A DNA stretch of 64,000 bases from the NCBI RefSeq assembly GCF_000026145.1, contig NC_009445.1, positions 1,550,001 through 1,614,000 on the forward strand, written 5' to 3'. Position 1 is the stretch's first letter. Each line of letters starts with the position of its first letter. The DNA comes from Bradyrhizobium sp. ORS 278 (GTDB lineage Bacteria; Pseudomonadota; Alphaproteobacteria; Rhizobiales; Xanthobacteraceae). Shown here piece after piece: positions 59,392 to 64,000 of the stretch. Under the pieces are notes generated by a model, which was given only the letters and a program-made list of their open reading frames with translations, was not told where the DNA came from and made no database searches. The position numbers were made by a program, and so were the translations under genes.

Positions 59392-61521
59392 TTAAACGCT
59401 TCCCACCGTCTTCAGCCGCGCCCGCGGATGGATCTCGGCCTGGGACAGCACCGTCGTCTGAGCGCGGAAGCGCTCCACCAGCGAGCGAACGAACGGACGG
59501 ATCGCCGCCGAGGTCACCAGCACCGGCGATTCGCCTTCGCGCGCGGCGCGCTCGAAGGCGTCGCGGGTCGCGGTCATGAACTCAGACAGTTTCGACGGCT
59601 GCATCGCGAGACTGCGCTCCTCGCCCTGGCCGATCAGCGATTCCGCAAACGCCTGCTCCCACTTCGCCGACAACGCGATCAGCGGCAGGTAGCCCATCGG
59701 CGAGGTGTTCTGGGCGCAGATCTGGCGTGCGAGCCGGGCGCGCACATGCTCGACGATCGACGCCGGATTGCGCGAGAAGGCGAGCGCGTCGGCGACGCCT
59801 TCGAGGATGGTCGAGAGGTCGCGGATCGAGATGCGCTCCGACAACAGTAGCTGCAGCACGCGCTGAATGCCGGAGATCGTGATCTGCGTCGGCACGATGT
59901 CCTTGACCAGCTCGCTCTGCTCCTTCGGCAGCTCCTTGAGAAGCTTCTGCACCTCGCCGTAGGAGAGCAGGTCGCTCATATTCGCCTTGAGCAGCTCGGT
60001 CAGATGCGTCGACAGCACGGTCGCCGCGTCCACCACCGTGTAGCCCTTCAGCGTCGCCTCCTCCTTCAGTCCCGCGTCGACCCAGGTGGCGGGCAGCCCG
60101 AAGGTCGGCTCTGTCGTGTGGATGCCGGGCACCGCGACCTGGTTGCCGCCGGGGTCCATGACCATGAACTGACTCGGCCAGATCTTGCCGGAGCCGGCGT
60201 CGACCTCCTTGATCTTGATGATGTAGGTGTTGGCCTCGAGCTGGACGTTGTCGAGGATGCGCACCGACGGCATTACGAAGCCCATCTCGATCGCCAGCGA
60301 CCGCCTGAGCGCCTTGATCTGGTCGGTCAGCCGGTCGGTGCCGTCGGGCGCGTTGACCAGCGGCAGCAGCGCGTAGCCGAGCTCGATCTTGAGGTCGTCG
60401 ATCTTGAGCGCGGCGGAGATCGGCTCCTCGGCAGCCGCGGCGCTGGCCGCGGCGGCGGGCGCGGCAGCGGCTGCAGCGATCTCCTCGGCCTTGGCGACTT
60501 CCTTATGCCGGCGGGCCTTCAGCGCGAGCGCGGCAGCGCCGCCGCCGAGCGCAAGGAAGGGGACGGTCGGGATGCCAGGCAGCAGGGCCAGCACCAGCAT
60601 GACGGCGGCCGACATGCCGAGCGCCTGCGGATAGCCGGAGAACTGCTTGATCAGCGCCTTGTCGGCCGCGCCGGTGACGCCGGCCTTGGAGACGAGCAGG
60701 CCCGCCGCGGTGGAGACGATCAGCGCCGGCACCTGGGTGACGAGGCCGTCGCCGACCGTCAGCGTCGTGTAGGTGCGGGCGGCTTCGGCAAAGCCCAGGC
60801 CCTGCTGGGCGACGCCGATGATGATGCCGCCGATGATGTTGATGAAGACGACGAGCAGGCCTGCGACCGCGTCGCCGCGGACGAATTTGGAGGCGCCGTC
60901 CATGGCGCCGAAGAAGCCGCTTTCATCCTCCAGTTCCTTGCGCCTGATCTTGGCGACCTTCTCGTCGATCAGGCCGGCGGAGAGATCGGCGTCGATCGCC
61001 ATCTGCTTGCCGGGCATGGAGTCCAAATGGAAGCGCGCCGCGACCTCGGCGATGCGGCCCGAACCCTTGGTGATGACGACGAAGTTCACCGTCACCAGGA
61101 TCGCGAACACGATGATGCCGATGACGAAGTTGCCGCCCATCACGAAATTGCCGAACGCCTCGATGACGTGGCCGGCCGCATCGGTGCCCTCATGGCCGCG
61201 CGACAGGATCAGCCTTGTCGAGGCCAGGTTCAGCGACAGCCGCAGCATCGTCGAGATCAGCAGGATGGTCGGGAAGGACGAGAATTCCAGCGGCGCCTGG
61301 ATGAACAGGGCGGTCATCAGAATCAGGATCGACAGGGTGATCGAGATCGCCAGGAAGAGGTCGAGCACCAGCGAAGGCAGCGGCAGGATCAGCACCACCA
61401 GGATGGTGAGGATGCCGAGCGCCAGCGCGATGTCGCCGCGCATGATCAGCGTCTTGAGATCGCCGATCGAAAAACCGCCGGCCGGTGCACCGGCCCCCTG
61501 ACCCGCCGTGACGTCGACCAT
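59392..61521 (-). CDS. flhA: Flagellar export-gate protein FlhA
   Basis: A 709-residue FlhA from the ATG at 61521. The N-terminal half has about eight transmembrane segments; the FHIPEP-type region between them reads RFHLDSMPGKQMAIDADLSA. The C-terminal cytoplasmic half binds exported proteins (LPKEQSELVKDIVPTQITIS). A Pro/Ala/Glu-rich linker near residue 345 is Ala-heavy. An alternative GTG start at 61623 has a strong GGGGGAG and adds 34 residues; both are possible. FlhA, with FlhB, forms the substrate gate. CtrA-like sites lie upstream. Confidence 0.95.
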   Translation of the reverse strand: MVDVTAGQGAGAPAGGFSIGDLKTLIMRGDIALALGILTILVVLILPLPSLVLDLFLAISITLSILILMTALFIQAPLEFSSFPTILLISTMLRLSLNLASTRLILSRGHEGTDAAGHVIEAFGNFVMGGNFVIGIIVFAILVTVNFVVITKGSGRIAEVAARFHLDSMPGKQMAIDADLSAGLIDEKVAKIRRKELEDESGFFGAMDGASKFVRGDAVAGLLVVFINIIGGIIIGVAQQGLGFAEAARTYTTLTVGDGLVTQVPALIVSTAAGLLVSKAGVTGAADKALIKQFSGYPQALGMSAAVMLVLALLPGIPTVPFLALGGGAAALALKARRHKEVAKAEEIAAAAAAPAAAASAAAAEEPISAALKIDDLKIELGYALLPLVNAPDGTDRLTDQIKALRRSLAIEMGFVMPSVRILDNVQLEANTYIIKIKEVDAGSGKIWPSQFMVMDPGGNQVAVPGIHTTEPTFGLPATWVDAGLKEEATLKGYTVVDAATVLSTHLTELLKANMSDLLSYGEVQKLLKELPKEQSELVKDIVPTQITISGIQRVLQLLLSERISIRDLSTILEGVADALAFSRNPASIVEHVRARLARQICAQNTSPMGYLPLIALSAKWEQAFAESLIGQGEERSLAMQPSKLSEFMTATRDAFERAAREGESPVLVTSAAIRPFVRSLVERFRAQTTVLSQAEIHPRARLKTVGSV

Positions 61522-61696
61522 GGCTTTCGCCCCTTCCCGCGGACCGCGTTTACCGGTCCCAAACGACTGCGCGGCGGCCACAGGGCCACCGTTCCGAAAC
61601 TGAGGTACCGCGCTGGCGTCCACGGAAGCTCTCCCCCGTCAACTGCACCCAATCACGACACGCACATTCCCACTGGGCAATTTTTGCCCGGTGTAT

Positions 61697-61723
61697 GGTT
61701 AGCGTTCGGTTAACGGCGGTTAA
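61697..61723 (-). promoter_or_regulatory. Triple CtrA-like half-site array upstream of flhA
   Basis: GGTTAG, GGTTAA and GGTTAA (plus-strand reading) occur at 61697, 61708 and 61718, spaced 11 and 10 bases apart, one helical turn. Read on the minus strand, TTAA-N7-CTAA (61699-61713) is one base from the CtrA consensus TTAA-N7-TTAA. It lies 75-100 bases upstream of the upstream flhA start. Confidence 0.55.
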
Positions 61724-61789
61724 CGAAAGGTTGCGGGAAGCGGGGATGCGCGCTCCTGCCGCGCTGTTCGGATGAAATTCTTTCGGGCC

Positions 61790-61982
61790 TCGCCCTTCGA
61801 GACGACCGCCTCCGGCGGTCTCCTCAGGGTGAGGGGAGGGGCTGCGTTGGACGGCTCGAAGCATGTCGCCTGCTGCGCGCCCTCCGCCATGAGCCTGCCG
61901 CGCATGGATGACGTGCAGCACCAGTCTCCGTACCAAATCCTCATGGTGAGGAGCCGCGTAGCGGCGTCTCGAACCATGAGGC
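61790..61982. repeat. Intergenic repeat (TCGAGACG/CGTCTCGA family)
   Basis: CCTCGCCCTTCGAGACGACC with CCTCAGGGTGAGG at the left, and CCTCATGGTGAGGAGCCGCG with GGCGTCTCGAACCATGAGG at the right, form an inverted pair. This design is common in Bradyrhizobium and Rhodopseudomonas. Between flhA and the esterase gene, no protein gene is apparent. Confidence 0.75.
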
Positions 61983-62089
61983 CCGTGCTGCCGCTCCGCA
62001 CCGGGACTGTCCAAAGGCATGCGTCTCGCAGGCATGCGACATCATCTCCCGCAGCGCATCGCGCCCGAGTTGTGCAATCAGATCCGCCC

Positions 62090-62520
62090 TCGACACAAGG
62101 AGGGCGCAGGGAAGGCCGGGCGCTGGCCGCGCCCGTGGCCCGCCTGCAGCAAAAAAAGCAGGCGGCAGTCACCACAGGTCTGGCCGAACACACCCGGCCC
62201 TCCCTGCGCGACGGTTGGAACGGCTTATACGTGGTCTCCCTGGTGCGCCGGGCTTGTTGGCCACCATCCCCACGCGAAGCGAAGCTTCGTCGTGAGTTGA
62301 TACCAGCGTCGGGGTATCAGGACCGCACGATTTCGCCGTGCGCAACGAACCGTTCGTCCGCGCGACCGTAAGGCCACGCTGCGATTCGCTGCGCCCATCG
62401 CATCCCACCTCCCACGTCTCGTGACGGTCGCGACACGCCCCTCCGGCGGAAGCAGGACGGAGAGAGATATACATGATTTCCGAAAAAATGAAATAGAGAA
62501 ATTTCTGAAAATAAAAATTC
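62090..62520 (-). repeat. Long dispersed repeat, copy B (inverted)
   Basis: Reverse complement of the element at 52860-53290, diverged in the centre. The hairpin end (GAGGGCGCAGGGAAGGCCGG onward) is at the left here, and the AT-rich end at about 62465-62520. Open frames cross it on both strands, but they are not convincing proteins. From 62521 to 62720, no gene is recognised. Confidence 0.75.
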
Positions 62521-62720
62521 CGGCCGCCCGGCTTCACATTGCTCGAGCACACTGCGGCAAGGATATGGAGAGCTCGATCGCGATGAACATCCCGGTGACG
62601 GCAAGCGACGTCATCCGTAGTTTCGCGGACGTGCCCGTTCGTAGCAATTTGTAACAGCGCTAGCTGCTGCCTCCATTAAACACCGCGTGCTGCTATCGTC
62701 ACGCGACCAAGGAGCATGCG

Positions 62721-63647
62721 ATGTTTCGTTCGACACTTGCCGTTCTGCTGGTGACGAGCCTGTGGCTCGTGCAGTCCATCTCGCTTTCACCGGCGCATGC
62801 AGGTGCTTTCCTGGAGCGTTGGCAAGCGCGGATGGCCGCACGCGAGGTCGACGGTCAAAACGCGCCGGCCGCAGAATATGTCTATGGCGCCGATCCGCTA
62901 CAGACGCTCGATTATTGGCAGGCGAGGGCGGGCGTCGCCGCGCCGCTGATCGTATTTGTGCATGGCGGTGGCTGGAAGCGCGGTGACAAGCGCAACGCGA
63001 CCGGGGCTGAGAAGGTCGCGCATCTCCTGGCGCAGGGCTATGCCTTCGCGTCTATCGACTATCGCCTCGTTCCGGAAGCAACCGTGGAGCAGCAGGCCTC
63101 GGACGTTGCCGCGGCCGTGGCGTGGTTGCGTACCAATTCGGAGCGGTTGGGGATCAATCCGGCGCGCATCGTGCTGATGGGGCACAGCGCCGGCGCGCAT
63201 CTCGTGGCGCTGGTCGGGACCGATCCGCGCTACTTGCGCGCGGTCGGGCTGTCGTTGCGCGACGTCAGCGGCATCATCGCGCTGGATGGCGCATGCTACG
63301 ACGTGGCGCGCCAGCTCTCCGATAGCGGGCGCTTCATGATCGACACCTACATCCAGGCGTTCGGCACCGACCCCGCGCGCCAGCGGGCGCTGTCGCCGAC
63401 GCTGCAGGCCGCAAAGCCGAACGCGCCGGCGTTCCTGATCCTCCATGTCGACCGCGCCGACGGCAAGGCGCAGTCCGAGGCGCTCGGCGCTGCCCTGGCG
63501 CAGGCGGGCACGCCGGCCGAGGTCCAGGGCGTCGGCGGCACCGGCCTGCGCGGCCACATGGAGATCAACCGCGAGCTCGGCGATCCCAACTATCCGGCCA
63601 CCGCGATCGTCGATGCCTGGTTGCGCAAGATGATCGGCACGAAGTGA
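62721..63647 (+). CDS. Exported alpha/beta-hydrolase (HSL/carboxylesterase type)
   Basis: A 308-residue protein with a signal peptide (about 1-27, ending AHAG). The oxyanion-hole motif HGGGW, nucleophile elbow GHSAGAH and a C-terminal catalytic His in GHMEINREL fit hormone-sensitive-lipase-like esterases. The catalytic Asp is probably in LILHVDRADGK. Substrate unknown; candidates are carboxylic esters or short peptides. CAAGGAGC precedes the ATG. It lies just past the repeat cluster. Confidence 0.88.
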   Translation: MFRSTLAVLLVTSLWLVQSISLSPAHAGAFLERWQARMAAREVDGQNAPAAEYVYGADPLQTLDYWQARAGVAAPLIVFVHGGGWKRGDKRNATGAEKVAHLLAQGYAFASIDYRLVPEATVEQQASDVAAAVAWLRTNSERLGINPARIVLMGHSAGAHLVALVGTDPRYLRAVGLSLRDVSGIIALDGACYDVARQLSDSGRFMIDTYIQAFGTDPARQRALSPTLQAAKPNAPAFLILHVDRADGKAQSEALGAALAQAGTPAEVQGVGGTGLRGHMEINRELGDPNYPATAIVDAWLRKMIGTK

Positions 63648-63854
63648 CATTCACGGCGCCGCCGCCGTCCTGACGGCACGACGGTGACGCTGGACCATCT
63701 GCCCGGACGCGGCGCCGCGCCGCCCGTCCTATGGTCGACGTGACATCGCTCATGAAGCTGATGGCGAAGCGCTCTGCGAACGACAAGAGTGCTTCTGTTA
63801 TCGCGAGAAGACATCTGCTATCGCGATGATGATCCACGCGATCCGCGCGCGTGC

Positions 63855-64000
63855 CTAAAGCTTCACGACGATCTTTCCGGAATGCGAGCCGGACCGGAGA
63901 TGGGCATACGCCTCGCTGACGTCGTCGAAGTCATAGACCCGATCGACGACCGGAGGAATCGCGTGGTCGCTCAGGAATCGATTCTTGGCCGTGAAATGTT
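63855..64000 (-). CDS. Zinc-type or quinone oxidoreductase (MDR family), 3' fragment
   Basis: The last 48 codons of a gene that continues beyond the window. The ending reads DHAIPPVVDRVYDFDDVSEA, then YAHLRSGSHSGKIVVKL and a stop. This is the C-terminus of medium-chain dehydrogenase/reductase proteins (NADP-dependent quinone oxidoreductase-like). The N-terminal catalytic part and cofactor site are outside the window, so class and substrate are undetermined. Confidence 0.85.
   Translation of the reverse strand, partial: HFTAKNRFLSDHAIPPVVDRVYDFDDVSEAYAHLRSGSHSGKIVVKL

Noticed and set aside
1..64000. CRISPR array, prophage, insertion sequence or conjugative element
   Set aside because: No regularly spaced direct repeats, transposase, integrase, phage structural or transfer gene was recognised. 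The repeats present are intergenic palindromes.

Overview
The window is GC-rich and gene-dense and looks chromosomal. It comes from an alphaproteobacterium, most likely Bradyrhizobium or a close relative in the Rhodopseudomonas/Bradyrhizobium group. The pointers are CtrA and ChpT, an EipA (DUF1134) envelope protein, a conserved 66-residue membrane protein, HWE kinases, and several short palindromic repeat families of the kind scattered through Bradyrhizobium genomes. No prophage, transposase or CRISPR array was seen. Genus is inference; nothing in the window proves it.

Layout. (1) 0.3-9.6 kb: a CYP153-type cytochrome P450 divergent from isovaleryl-CoA dehydrogenase; an overlapping DUF898/M48-peptidase pair; a DUF2927 protein; an L,D-transpeptidase; a ThDP enzyme; a nuclease-fold-like hypothetical. 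(2) 9.8-19.9 kb: an alcohol-oxidation island. On the plus strand, a FIST protein resembling the nitric-oxide sensor NosP overlaps a hybrid histidine kinase. Facing them on the minus strand are a PQQ alcohol dehydrogenase with the lanthanide D-x-D signature, a fused XoxJ-like binding protein/cytochrome c, and two LuxR-type response regulators. (3) 20-29 kb: housekeeping and envelope genes (DinB, RNase Z, Kup, tRNA-Val, EipA, CysQ). (4) 29-36 kb: chpT, then the chemotaxis operon cheA(REC)-cheW-cheY-cheB-cheR. (5) 36-40 kb: kaiC-kaiB-HWE kinase, convergent with a single-domain response regulator. (6) 40-42.5 kb: a YjfL/YjfM/YjfC-like operon carrying an extra His-rich peptide. (7) 42.5-48.5 kb: a GntR regulator divergent from an SsuABC-like transporter, an arylmalonate-decarboxylase-like enzyme and a hydantoinase, probably one uptake and degradation pathway. 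(8) 48.8-52.7 kb: a phospholipase-D-like protein with a histone-like tail, an LptA-like protein and a cytochrome c. (9) 53.8-61.6 kb: ctrA, fliI, fliJ, an ECF sigma/anti-sigma pair, a small membrane protein and flhA. (10) 62.7-64 kb: an esterase and the 3' end of an oxidoreductase gene.

How parts connect. ChpT is the phosphorelay protein that feeds CtrA. CtrA-like half-site pairs stand upstream of cheA, fliI and flhA, so much of the right half may be one CtrA-controlled motility programme. The ctrA upstream region is rich in GANTC methylation sites. An EcfG-like promoter precedes kaiC, hinting that the Kai timer genes belong to the general stress response. The NosP-like/kinase/LuxR set beside the PQQ dehydrogenase resembles the Pseudomonas alcohol-oxidation regulon and suggests input from nitric oxide or haem.

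Start codons were chosen from Shine-Dalgarno sequences, signal peptides and overlaps with neighbours; several are GTG. Family assignments come from recognised motifs, not from searches.
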